Part shown: piece after piece, positions 45,272 to 52,967 of the stretch | Layout: the number at the start of each line of letters is the position of its first letter | Position numbering within the stretch: the stretch's first letter is position 1 | NCBI RefSeq assembly: GCF_025751555.1 | Contig: NZ_JAOWLB010000003.1 | Location: forward strand, 124,001 to 188,000 | Direction: 5' to 3' | Length of the DNA: 64,000 nucleotides | From: Ruegeria aquimaris | GTDB taxonomy: Bacteria; Pseudomonadota; Alphaproteobacteria; Rhodobacterales; Rhodobacteraceae | The notes under the pieces: model-generated | What the model was told of the DNA's origin: nothing | The model's database searches: none | What the model saw: only the letters and a program-made list of their open reading frames with translations | Translations under genes and position numbers: made by a program

Positions 45272-46399
45272 ATGGATTTCAACCTGACCGAAGAACGCCA
45301 GATGTTGCAGGACACCCTGCGCCGCTATCTGGCCGATCGTTACACGACCTCGGTTCGCAACACGATTCTGGACAGTGACAGCGGCATGAGCACGGATATC
45401 TGGGCCGGGCTGGCGGAGCTGGGCGTGATCGGGGCGTTGTTTGCGGAGGCTGATGGCGGGTTCGGCGGCGCCGGTTTCGACATCGCCACCGTGTTCGAGG
45501 AGTTGGGCCGCGCGGGCGTGGTCGAGCCGATGCTGGACACCGCCATTCTGGGCGGGCGCCTGATCGCGGCCCTGGGTGACGATACCCAGCGCGGGCTGCT
45601 GGAGGAGATCATCGCCGGAGCTGCGCATCTGGCGCTGGCCCATGGCGAACCCGCCAGCCGCTATGACCTGACACGGGTGGAGACTACGGCGCGAGCCGAC
45701 GGCGACGACATTATTCTGAATGGGCGCAAGGCGGTGGTGGTGAATGCCGAAGCTGCTGGCCAACTGATCGTCTCGGCCCGCGAAAGCGGCGGCATGTTCG
45801 ACCTGGACGGCATTTCGCTGTTCCTGGTGCCTGCGGGCACACCGGGGCTGGCCTTGCATGGCTATCCGATGCTGGCCGGAGGCCGCGCCGCCGAGGTGAC
45901 GCTGGACACGGTCCGCCTGCCGCAATCGGCGCGGCTGGGCGCGGCGGGGGGCGGGCTGGCGCCGCTGATGGACGCGATTGCCGCCGCCAATGTGGCGCTT
46001 TGCGCCGAGTGTGTGGGCGCGATGCAAAGCGCGGTGGAACTGACGCGCGGCTATCTGATGACCCGCAAGCAGTTCGGCCGCCCCATCGGCACCTTCCAGG
46101 CGCTGCAACACCGGTTCGCCGACATGCTGATCGAGCTGGAACAGGCGCGCTCGGCCCTGATCAACGCGAGCGGCCATCTCGACAGCGCCGACCGTGACCG
46201 CCAGATTGCCGCCGCGCGCAACCTGATCGCGCGGGCGGGCCGTTTGGTGGCCGAAGAGGCGATCCAGATGCATGGCGGTATCGCGATGACGCAGGAATAC
46301 GAGCTGGCCCATATCGCCAAGCGCATCGTGATGGCCGATCACCGGTTCGGCGATGCCGATTACCATCTGGAGCGGTTCATTGCCCTCAGCGCCGCCTGA
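45272..46399 (+). CDS. pimD: Acyl-CoA dehydrogenase, small subunit of a paired enzyme
   Basis: 375 residues, five bases downstream of the large subunit gene. The fold marks are weaker: LTEERQMLQDTLRRYLADRY at the start, the region of residues 120-160 lacks the usual EPGGGSD FAD loop, RKQFGRPIGTFQALQHRFADM is kept near 260, and QMHGGIAMTQEYELAHIAKR ends the protein. Such diverged partners form heteromers with a catalytic acyl-CoA dehydrogenase, as PimD does with PimC. It is probably not active alone. Confidence 0.88.
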   Translation: MDFNLTEERQMLQDTLRRYLADRYTTSVRNTILDSDSGMSTDIWAGLAELGVIGALFAEADGGFGGAGFDIATVFEELGRAGVVEPMLDTAILGGRLIAALGDDTQRGLLEEIIAGAAHLALAHGEPASRYDLTRVETTARADGDDIILNGRKAVVVNAEAAGQLIVSARESGGMFDLDGISLFLVPAGTPGLALHGYPMLAGGRAAEVTLDTVRLPQSARLGAAGGGLAPLMDAIAAANVALCAECVGAMQSAVELTRGYLMTRKQFGRPIGTFQALQHRFADMLIELEQARSALINASGHLDSADRDRQIAAARNLIARAGRLVAEEAIQMHGGIAMTQEYELAHIAKRIVMADHRFGDADYHLERFIALSAA

Positions 46400-46814
46400 C
46401 CTGCCCGCGTCCTGGACGCGCGAGAAATCCGGCTGCCAGTCGATGGTGGGTTACGAATTGGACCATGACCGGACCGGCGTAAGCCGGGCCTGTCACCTCG
46501 ACCTTGGGCCGCATCACCTGAACTATCACGGCATCCTGCATGGCGGGCTGGTGTCGATGCTGCTGGACGTGGCCTGTGGCCAGACCGCATCGGCCATGTT
46601 CCGGCCCGAGGATCCGATCCCGGTGGTCACCGTCTCGCTCAACGTGCAGTTCGTGGCGGCCGCACGGGGCGGCCGGGTGACGGCGGTGGGCATCCCCTCG
46701 GGCAACGGCCGCACGCTGGCCTATGTGAACGGCGCGTTGCGCGACGAGGACGGTCGCCTGCTGGCCACGGCGGCGGGCGTGTTCAAACGCGGCAGCCTGA
46801 GGAAGAAGACATGA
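46380..46814 (+). CDS. PaaI-type hotdog thioesterase
   Basis: About 144 residues. The PaaI/YdiI hotdog family is shown by LNYHGILHGGLVSMLLDVACG (catalytic region, the HGG turn) and VVTVSLNVQFVAAA. The start is uncertain. I choose the TTG at 46380, with GGAGCGG at the right distance and 20 bases inside the end of pimD; an ATG at 46353 is upstream and another at 46443. It overlaps the next gene by ATGA. It probably clears dead-end acyl-CoA esters in the pathway. Confidence 0.75.
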   Translation: MPSAPPDLPASWTREKSGCQSMVGYELDHDRTGVSRACHLDLGPHHLNYHGILHGGLVSMLLDVACGQTASAMFRPEDPIPVVTVSLNVQFVAAARGGRVTAVGIPSGNGRTLAYVNGALRDEDGRLLATAAGVFKRGSLRKKT

Positions 46815-47581
46815 CGCTGGCGCGCGTGGATGACCGGGGCGACCGGCTGGTTGTGGTCAACATGAACAGCGCCCGGCGCGGCGCGCTGTCACCCGATCTT
46901 TATGCTGCGATTGCCGAGGCAATAGAGCGGGCGGCGGAACCGCGCATTCGCGCGGTGATCCTGTCGTCCGAATGCGGGTTCTTTTGCGCTGGCGGCGACC
47001 TGAACGTGCTGATCGAACGACGCCAGCTGAGCGAGCCGGAGCGGCGCGGCAAGGTTGATCTGCTGCACGACCTGATCCGCGCCATCCGCGCCTGTCCGGT
47101 GCCGGTGATTGCGGCGGTCGAGGGCGGCGCCGCGGGCGCCGGCGCCTCGTTGGCCTTGGCCTGCGACCTGCTGGTGGCCGCCGAGGGTGCGAAATTCACC
47201 GCCGCTTATGTCAAGGCAGGGCTGGTGCCCGATGCTGGCCTCACCTCGGCGCTCGCGCGGATGCTGCCCCGGCAACTCGCGATGGAGATGTGCCTTCTGG
47301 CCCGCCCTGTCACCGCTGGGCGCATGGCCGAACTGGGCGTTGTAAATGTGCTGGCCGCGCCGGGCGAGGCCGAAGGGCAGGCCCATGTGCTGGCCGAAGC
47401 GCTGGCGCAGGGACCGCGCGACGCGCAAGGCGTGATTCGGCGGTTGGTGGCCCAGGCCTACGAGGTCTCGGAGGCACAGCAACTGGATGCCGAGCGCGAC
47501 GCCATGGCGCGCGCGGCGGGCGGGGACGAGGCCGCCGAAGGGATCGCGGCCTTTCTGGACAAGCGCAAGCCCCGGTTCTGA
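46811..47581 (+). CDS. pimE: Enoyl-CoA hydratase/isomerase
   Basis: 256 residues of the crotonase family. It has the oxyanion-hole segments FFCAGGDLNVL near residue 57 and EGGAAGAGASLALACDLLVAAE near 100, then KAGLVPDAGLTSALARMLP. At the position of the first active-site Glu the sequence has Val/Asp, so it may be an isomerase or a specialised hydratase. It is coupled by ATGA to the thioesterase. Its place in the operon corresponds to PimE. Confidence 0.85.
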   Translation: MTLARVDDRGDRLVVVNMNSARRGALSPDLYAAIAEAIERAAEPRIRAVILSSECGFFCAGGDLNVLIERRQLSEPERRGKVDLLHDLIRAIRACPVPVIAAVEGGAAGAGASLALACDLLVAAEGAKFTAAYVKAGLVPDAGLTSALARMLPRQLAMEMCLLARPVTAGRMAELGVVNVLAAPGEAEGQAHVLAEALAQGPRDAQGVIRRLVAQAYEVSEAQQLDAERDAMARAAGGDEAAEGIAAFLDKRKPRF

Positions 47582-47603
47582 CCGGGCAGCAGGGGATCAG
47601 GCG

Positions 47604-49094
47604 ATGGAGAAATGGCACGACTACCCCGGCGCACAGATTGCCAGCCGTCCCGACGCACCCGCGTTTTCCGACAGCGGCGGCGCGGACTGGAGCTATGGCG
47701 ATCTGGACCGGGCCATTTCGGCGCTGGTGGATGTGCTTGCCGCTCAGGGCGTGCAGGCGAATGACCGGGTGATGATCCTGGCCGAGAATTGCTGTGCGGT
47801 GGTGGCCGCGCTCTTTGCCGTCTCGCGGCTGGGGGCCTGCGCGGTGCCGATCAACGCGCGCCAGACCGGACCCGAGGTGGACAAGATCATCGCCCATACC
47901 GAACCCGCCGCGATCCTCTGCGCCTCGGACATATCGGCGGATGCAGCCGCCCATGCCGCGCGGCTGGGCGCGCGCCCGATCGAGGGCGCCTTTGGCCGGA
48001 TGCATCTGGCCACACCGTGCCCTAGCAATCCCGACCCGGTGCTGAGCGATGTGGCGGTGATGCTGTTCACCACCGGCACCACCGGCACGCCCAAGGGGGT
48101 GATGCTGACCCATGGCAACCTGCGCTTCGGCGGCCGCAGTTCGGCGGAACTGCGCGGCATGACGCAGGACGACGTGATCTATGGCGTGCTGCCGGTCACC
48201 CATGTGTTTGGCCTCGCCTCGGTGGTGACGGCAGCCACCTGTATCGGCGCGCCGGTGCGGCTTGACGCGCGCTTCACCGCCGCGCGCAGCTATGCGGCGC
48301 TGACCTCGGGCGTGACCTTGTTTTCCGCCGTGCCGCAGATGCATGCGCTGTTGATGCAATACGCGCGGGAACAGGGGTATGACCACCTGCCCGGCGGCAC
48401 GCTGCGCTATACCTCCTCGGGCGCGGCGCCGCTCGACCCTGCGTGGAAACGCAAGGCCGAGGCGTTCTATGGCGTCGCCCTGCAAAACGGTTATGGCCTG
48501 ACCGAGACCACCGCCGGTGTGTCGGCCACGCGCAACCCGGTCGGCCTGCCGGATATCTCGGTGGGAAAACCGCTGCCGCAGGTCGAGATTCGGCTGGACC
48601 AGGATGTGCCCGGCGGCGGCGATGGGGTGGGCGAGGTGCTGACCCGCGGCCCGCATGTGATGAAGGGCTATTACCGCAACCCGCAGGCCACCCAAGCGGC
48701 GCTGCAAGACGGTTGGTTCCGCACCGGCGACCTGGGCCGCTTTGATGCCGATGGCAACCTGCATATCGCGGGGCGCAGCAAGGAGTTGATCATCCACGGC
48801 GGTTTCAACGTCTACCCCCCCGAGGTCGAGGCGGCGCTGAACGACCATCCGCAGGTGATCCAGTCAGCAGTAGTGGGGCGCATGATGGCTGGGGATGAAA
48901 AGGTGGTGGCCTTTGTCCAGGTCGCGCCCGGTGCGGCCCCCGACCCTGACGAGCTGCGCGCCTTTGCCGCCGAACGGCTGGCGGGCTACAAGCGCCCCAG
49001 TCAGATCATCATCGCCACAGACCTGCCCGCGGCCCCCACCGGCAAGATCCTCAAGCACAAGCTCCTGGACCATTTCGCGGACCAGTTGGACTGA
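47604..49094 (+). CDS. pimA: Acyl-CoA synthetase (carboxylic acid-CoA ligase, AMP-forming)
   Basis: 496 residues from the ATG at 47604, preceded by AGGGGATCAGGCG. The adenylate-forming core is complete: the P-loop VMLFTTGTTGTPKGVMLTH near residue 155, NGYGLTETTAG near 295, GWFRTGDLGRFD near 370 and the C-terminal Lys motif PTGKILKHKL near 480. It activates the acid imported by TctABC to its CoA ester at the cost of ATP to AMP. The last gene of the operon, followed by a copy of the dispersed element. Confidence 0.9.
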   Translation: MEKWHDYPGAQIASRPDAPAFSDSGGADWSYGDLDRAISALVDVLAAQGVQANDRVMILAENCCAVVAALFAVSRLGACAVPINARQTGPEVDKIIAHTEPAAILCASDISADAAAHAARLGARPIEGAFGRMHLATPCPSNPDPVLSDVAVMLFTTGTTGTPKGVMLTHGNLRFGGRSSAELRGMTQDDVIYGVLPVTHVFGLASVVTAATCIGAPVRLDARFTAARSYAALTSGVTLFSAVPQMHALLMQYAREQGYDHLPGGTLRYTSSGAAPLDPAWKRKAEAFYGVALQNGYGLTETTAGVSATRNPVGLPDISVGKPLPQVEIRLDQDVPGGGDGVGEVLTRGPHVMKGYYRNPQATQAALQDGWFRTGDLGRFDADGNLHIAGRSKELIIHGGFNVYPPEVEAALNDHPQVIQSAVVGRMMAGDEKVVAFVQVAPGAAPDPDELRAFAAERLAGYKRPSQIIIATDLPAAPTGKILKHKLLDHFADQLD

Positions 49095-49110
49095 TCCGGG
49101 CGCATTCCTG

Positions 49111-49134
49111 CTTCTTTCTGGTTGAAAATACTCC
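49111..49134 (+). repeat. Dispersed intergenic element, copy 3 (partial)
   Basis: CTTCTTTCTGGTTG, then AAAATACTCC, 16 bases after the CoA-ligase stop and in the same orientation. The right part is replaced by a longer GC hairpin. Confidence 0.5.
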
Positions 49135-49140
49135 GGGGGT

Positions 49141-49159
49141 CCGGGGGCAGCGCCCCCGG
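49141..49159. terminator. GC hairpin between convergent ligase and ferredoxin genes
   Basis: CCGGGGGC and GCCCCCGG are perfect eight-base arms with AGC between, centred between the two convergent stop codons. Likely a bidirectional transcript end, although no T-run follows. Confidence 0.45.
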
Positions 49160-49175
49160 CGCTCACCACCTGGCA

Positions 49176-49490
49176 TCAGGCCTCAGGCACATGCAGCACC
49201 AGCCCGTCCAGATCTGGATGCGCCTCGATCTGACAGCTGAGGCGGCTCCTCGGCTGGCGCTCGGCTGCGGTGATGTCGAGCATGGCATCCTCGAACTCTC
49301 CCGGCGCGCCGGTCCGGTCGGACCAGGCCGGATCCACCACCACATGGCAGGTGGCGCAACTCAGGCAGCCGCCGCATTCGCCGATCACGCCGGGCACGTT
49401 ATTGGCCTGCGCCGCCTCCATCAGAGACAGGCCGGGGGCGACCTCGGCCGCGATTTCGCGGCCGTCGGCCAATTTCCAGGTCACGCGCAT
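49176..49490 (-). CDS. [2Fe-2S] ferredoxin (adrenodoxin/putidaredoxin type)
   Basis: 104 residues from the ATG at 49490, with GGAGCTTGCC upstream. The cluster ligands follow the putidaredoxin pattern: GECGGCLSCATCHV gives three cysteines near residues 38-47, and the fourth is in RLSCQI near 84. It passes electrons to a P450. It lies 10 bases after the GS-like gene and is in the same operon as the P450. No ferredoxin reductase gene is in the cluster, so one elsewhere must serve. Confidence 0.93.
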   Translation of the reverse strand: MRVTWKLADGREIAAEVAPGLSLMEAAQANNVPGVIGECGGCLSCATCHVVVDPAWSDRTGAPGEFEDAMLDITAAERQPRSRLSCQIEAHPDLDGLVLHVPEA

Positions 49491-49500
49491 GGCAAGCTCC

Positions 49501-50790
49501 TCAGATGAAGTAGACATAGAAATCGCGCAGCGCATCGCCTTCGAGATCGCGGGTCTTGCGCACTTCCTTGGCTTTCATGAACACATGGTTGGCGACCAGC
49601 TCGGCACCAACGGCCTGAGCCAGCACGGTGTCACGCTCCAGATCGCGGACGGCGCCGGCCAGGTCGATGGCGGTGCCTTCCTTGGCATCGGTACTGTCGA
49701 ACCCGTCGCCGGTCTCCATCGGCGGCAGCGTATGGCCGTTCTCGACCCCCAGCCTTGCCGCCTGCAACACGGCGGCCACGGCGGTATAGGGGTTCGACGA
49801 GGCATCGGCCATCCGGTGCTCCAGCCGCGCCTTGGCGCCACCTTCGGAGCTGATGCGGGTGGTGACGTTGCGGTGATCGCCGCCCCAGTTCTGCCAGTAC
49901 CCCGACAGCGAACCGGGTTGCAGCCGCATGTAGGAATTGGCGGTTGGCGCGATCAGCCCCGCCAGCCCCTTGTGATGGTGCAAGAGCCCCGCCAGGCACC
50001 CGCGCGCCAGATCGTTCATGTGCTCGGGCCCGCCGCGCGGGCCGGAGGACAGCGCATTGGCGCCGGTCGCATCCTGGAAGGAGAAGTTGATATGCATGCC
50101 CGAGCCGCCCGCCTCGGCGATCGGTTTCGGCATGAAGGTCAGCACGATGCCGTATTCCAGCGCGATCTCACGCGCCATCAGGCGGAACAGCACGATGTCG
50201 TCCACCGCCTTGAGCGCATCGTCAAAGGTCAGCGTGTATTCGAACTGCGGGCTGTCGAACTCGGCGGTGATCATGTCGAGGGAGAATCCCATCTCCTCGG
50301 CCATCGCCCAGATCCGGTCGTTGAACCGCAGCGGGTCGGCAAAGGGGCCGGTGCCATAAACCACGCCGCCCGGCGCGTCATAGGGCACCAGCCGCCCGTT
50401 ATCGTCGGCCTGAAGCGCGAAACATTCCAGCTCGATCCCCACCTTGGGGTTGAGGCCCCGCGCCTGCCAGTCGGCCACCGCCCGTTTCAGCGCCCCGCGC
50501 GGGCAGAGCGGCAGCGGCTGGTCCTGATCGTCATAGAGATCGCCCAGCACCACCTTGGTGCCGGTGTGCCAGCTGTCGCGGATGTCGTCATGGACCCATT
50601 TCAGCTCCATATCCGGCAGGCCCTGCTTCATCATCGCGCCGGGCGCGTCCAGCAGGTCGCGGTCGTAATGCACGCCAAAGGTCGAGCGGCAGAACCGGGT
50701 GGAACTGTCGGCGATCTTGGAATTGGGCAGGTACTTGCCCCGCATCACGCTGAGATGGTCGCAGAACATCGCGCGCAATCTGTCTTTCAT
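49501..50790 (-). CDS. Glutamine synthetase-like amide ligase (gamma-glutamyl-amine synthetase type)
   Basis: 429 residues with the whole GS fold. It has an N-terminal beta-grasp part and the metal/ATP site motif PKVGIELECFAL near residue 115. The residues where GS has its Glu-rich PGQ loop (AEFDSPQFEYTL) have D-S-P-Q in place of G-P-G-Q. GSGMHINFSF has Asn where housekeeping GS has His. LIAPTANSYMRLQPG and RLEHRMADASSNPYTAVAA follow. The adenylylation-type C-terminus is absent. The differences put it with GS-like ligases (PuuA, IpuC, AtdA1) that join the glutamate side chain to an amine. It lies between P450 and ferredoxin genes, and an amidotransferase that could reverse the bond is divergent. 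Confidence 0.82.
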   Translation of the reverse strand: MKDRLRAMFCDHLSVMRGKYLPNSKIADSSTRFCRSTFGVHYDRDLLDAPGAMMKQGLPDMELKWVHDDIRDSWHTGTKVVLGDLYDDQDQPLPLCPRGALKRAVADWQARGLNPKVGIELECFALQADDNGRLVPYDAPGGVVYGTGPFADPLRFNDRIWAMAEEMGFSLDMITAEFDSPQFEYTLTFDDALKAVDDIVLFRLMAREIALEYGIVLTFMPKPIAEAGGSGMHINFSFQDATGANALSSGPRGGPEHMNDLARGCLAGLLHHHKGLAGLIAPTANSYMRLQPGSLSGYWQNWGGDHRNVTTRISSEGGAKARLEHRMADASSNPYTAVAAVLQAARLGVENGHTLPPMETGDGFDSTDAKEGTAIDLAGAVRDLERDTVLAQAVGAELVANHVFMKAKEVRKTRDLEGDALRDFYVYFI

Positions 50791-50829
50791 GTCGGGGCTC
50801 CTCCCTGTTGAGCCTGTTCTGATGCCGGG

Positions 50830-52089
50830 TCAGGCGCGGCGGACGGTGACCGGCAGTTCCTTGATCCCGCCCACGAAGTTCGAGCGCAGGAACTTGTGCG
50901 GCCCGGCCGGTTCGATAGAGCTTAACCGCTTGGCCAACTCCTGGAACAGCACTTTGACCTCGAGCCGGGCCAGCCACATGCCCAGGCAGACATGCGGGCC
51001 GCCCTGTCCGAAACTCAGATGCCGGTTCGGATTGCGGTAGAGATCGACCCGGAACGGGTCGTCGAACACGGTTTCATCCCGGTTGGCCGAGGACCACCAG
51101 TAGAGCACCTTGTCGCCTGCGCGGATCGTCTTGCCATGCATCTCGTGATCCTGAAGCGCGGTGCGCCGGAAATAAAGCGCCGGGGTCGCCCAGCGGATGA
51201 TCTCGTCCGGCGCGGTCTCCCAGATGTCGCCGCCCGCCTGCATCTGTTCCAGCAGCTCCGGCTGGTGGCACATGGCCTGGATCCCGGCGGCGATGGAATA
51301 GCGGGTGGTGTCGTTGCCCGCCGCCACCACGAGGCAAAAGAAGTTGCGGAACTCGGTATCGCTGATGACCGAGCCATCCTTGGACGGTTGCAGGATCATG
51401 TGCAGCACGCCCGAGGTATCGCCCGCCTTCTCCTTCTGCTCCATCAGGTCCTTGGCATAGAGATACAGCTCGGCCCCGGCGGGCGAGTTGAAGGGCATCA
51501 TCCGGAATTCGTCGGTGTCGAGCTTGTCGAGCACATGGGTGGTGAAATCGGGATCGGTATTGGCGATCAGCGCGTCGCCCTTTTCCACCAGCCAGGGCAG
51601 ATCCGCATCGGGCAGGCCGACGATGCGGCCCAGCATGCGCATCGGCAATTGTCGGGCGATCTCCTTGGTGGCATCGAACGTTCCCTTGTCCAGCACCTCG
51701 TCCAGGATATCGACGCAGATCGCCCGGATATCGTCCTCGTACTGCGCCATGGTGGTGCGCGAAAACGCCTTCATCAGCTTCATCCGGGTCTGGCTGTGCT
51801 CGGGCGGGTCGGTCTCCTGAAAGGTGCGGCGCGCCAGGTATTCCTCATAGCTCTGATCCTCCATCCGGATGCCGCGGGCCGAAGAGAACACCGCGGTGTT
51901 CCTGTTCATCTCGGCAATGTCGGCATGTCGGGTGACCGACCAGAAATCCTGCCCGTCGGCATATTCGGTCCAGTGCAGCGGATCCTCGCGGCGCAGGCGG
52001 GCAAAGGTATTGTGCGGCGCGCCCCCGGCAAAGGCGTCATGGCTGGTCAGATCGGCATAGCCGTCGTCCGTGGGGGTCCAGACCGTCAT
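50830..52089 (-). CDS. Cytochrome P450 monooxygenase
   Basis: 419 residues, soluble bacterial type, no membrane anchor. The I-helix oxygen motif AAGNDTTR is near residue 250, the ExxR pair is in PDEIIRWATP near 290, and the heme ligand Cys lies in HLSFGQGGPHVCLGMWLARLE near 355. The Cys loop is one residue longer than the usual FGxGxHxC, a spacing I associate with CYP124/125-type enzymes. AGGAAAGG precedes the ATG. It heads an operon with the GS-like ligase and the ferredoxin. It needs an electron chain through that ferredoxin. Confidence 0.95.
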   Translation of the reverse strand: MTVWTPTDDGYADLTSHDAFAGGAPHNTFARLRREDPLHWTEYADGQDFWSVTRHADIAEMNRNTAVFSSARGIRMEDQSYEEYLARRTFQETDPPEHSQTRMKLMKAFSRTTMAQYEDDIRAICVDILDEVLDKGTFDATKEIARQLPMRMLGRIVGLPDADLPWLVEKGDALIANTDPDFTTHVLDKLDTDEFRMMPFNSPAGAELYLYAKDLMEQKEKAGDTSGVLHMILQPSKDGSVISDTEFRNFFCLVVAAGNDTTRYSIAAGIQAMCHQPELLEQMQAGGDIWETAPDEIIRWATPALYFRRTALQDHEMHGKTIRAGDKVLYWWSSANRDETVFDDPFRVDLYRNPNRHLSFGQGGPHVCLGMWLARLEVKVLFQELAKRLSSIEPAGPHKFLRSNFVGGIKELPVTVRRA

Positions 52090-52110
52090 GTTTTTACCTT
52101 TCCTCGCTCC

Positions 52111-52151
52111 GTTAACATGTGTATATTATAAAAAGCCATAAATATGTAAAC
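52111..52151. promoter_or_regulatory. Imperfect inverted repeat between P450 and amidotransferase
   Basis: GTTAACATGTGTAT (52111-52124) and ATAAATATGTAAAC (52138-52151) match in 11 of 14 positions as inverted copies, 13 bases apart. The stretch is strikingly AT-rich in this GC-rich genome. It is likely an operator for the divergent promoters. The nearest regulator gene is the GntR type at 52968. Confidence 0.4.
52123..52150 (-). promoter_or_regulatory. Promoter for the P450 operon
   Basis: On the minus strand TTTACA (-35) and TAATAT (-10) are separated by 16 bases, and the -10 end is 33 bases from the P450 ATG. Both lie inside the inverted repeat, consistent with repression. Assigned by eye. 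Confidence 0.4.
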
Positions 52152-52172
52152 GAAAATCTCTCGGGGAAGATC

Positions 52173-52886
52173 ATGCACTTGGCGATCCTGATGACCAATA
52201 CGGATGAAAGCGAATTTGCCCAGGCACACCCCAAGGACGGCGAGAAGTTCACCGCCCTGATCCAGCGCGCGCGACCCGCCTGGACGACCTCGGTCTTTGC
52301 GGTCAAGGACGGGCAGTTCCCCGAGACGCTCGACGGCATCGACGGCGCCATGATCACCGGCAGCCCGTCTTCGGTGCTGGGCACGGCGCCCTGGATCGCG
52401 CGGCTACTGGAGCTGATTCGCGACCTGCACGCGCGCCAGATCCCGATGTTCGGCGCCTGTTTCGGGCATCAAGCCATTGCGCTGGCGCTGGGGGGGCAGA
52501 TCGGGCGCAACCCGGGCGGCTGGGTGCATGGGCTGACACGAAACCGCATGCTGGACCGGCCCGACTGGGCAAGTGACCTGCCCGACGAGGTCAGGCTTTA
52601 TGGCAGTCACGTGGAGCAGGTGACCGCCCTGCCCCCAGACGCGCGCCCGATCATGCAGGGCCCCGATTGCCCGGTCTCGGGCTTTGCGCTCGGCAACCGC
52701 ATCTATACCACCCAGCACCATCCCGAGATGACGCACGACTTCATCACCGCCCTGACCGCCGAACTGGCAGGCGACATGGGTGCCACGGCGCATGCGCGGG
52801 CATTGGCGTCCCTCGCCCAACACTCGGACATGGATGCCTTTGCCGAAAGCATCGCGCGCTTCTTCGAACAGGCGCGCCCGGCCTGA
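52173..52886 (+). CDS. Class I glutamine amidotransferase-like protein
   Basis: 237 residues from the ATG at 52173, with GGGGAAGATC upstream. The catalytic triad is visible: Cys in MFGACFGHQAIALALGG near residue 93, and His and Glu in TTQHHPEM near 190. It lacks a synthetase partner and stands alone. Stand-alone class I amidotransferases include AtdA2/TdnT, which I recall as gamma-glutamylanilide hydrolase, and PuuD. It is divergent from the P450/GS-like operon, which suggests it hydrolyses or protects the gamma-glutamyl amide made there. Confidence 0.82.
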   Translation: MHLAILMTNTDESEFAQAHPKDGEKFTALIQRARPAWTTSVFAVKDGQFPETLDGIDGAMITGSPSSVLGTAPWIARLLELIRDLHARQIPMFGACFGHQAIALALGGQIGRNPGGWVHGLTRNRMLDRPDWASDLPDEVRLYGSHVEQVTALPPDARPIMQGPDCPVSGFALGNRIYTTQHHPEMTHDFITALTAELAGDMGATAHARALASLAQHSDMDAFAESIARFFEQARPA

Positions 52887-52904
52887 GGCACGCCGCTCCT
52901 GCTG

Positions 52905-52927
52905 CTTCTTTCTGGTCAAAAATACTC
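52905..52927 (+). repeat. Dispersed intergenic element, copy 4 (truncated)
   Basis: CTTCTTTCTGGTCA, then AAAATACTC, 18 bases after the amidotransferase stop and in the same orientation. The CCGCCGGAGGC part is missing. Confidence 0.5.
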
Positions 52928-52967
52928 AAATCCCGCCCTCGCGGCCGCCGCGACGGCCGGGGCCGGG

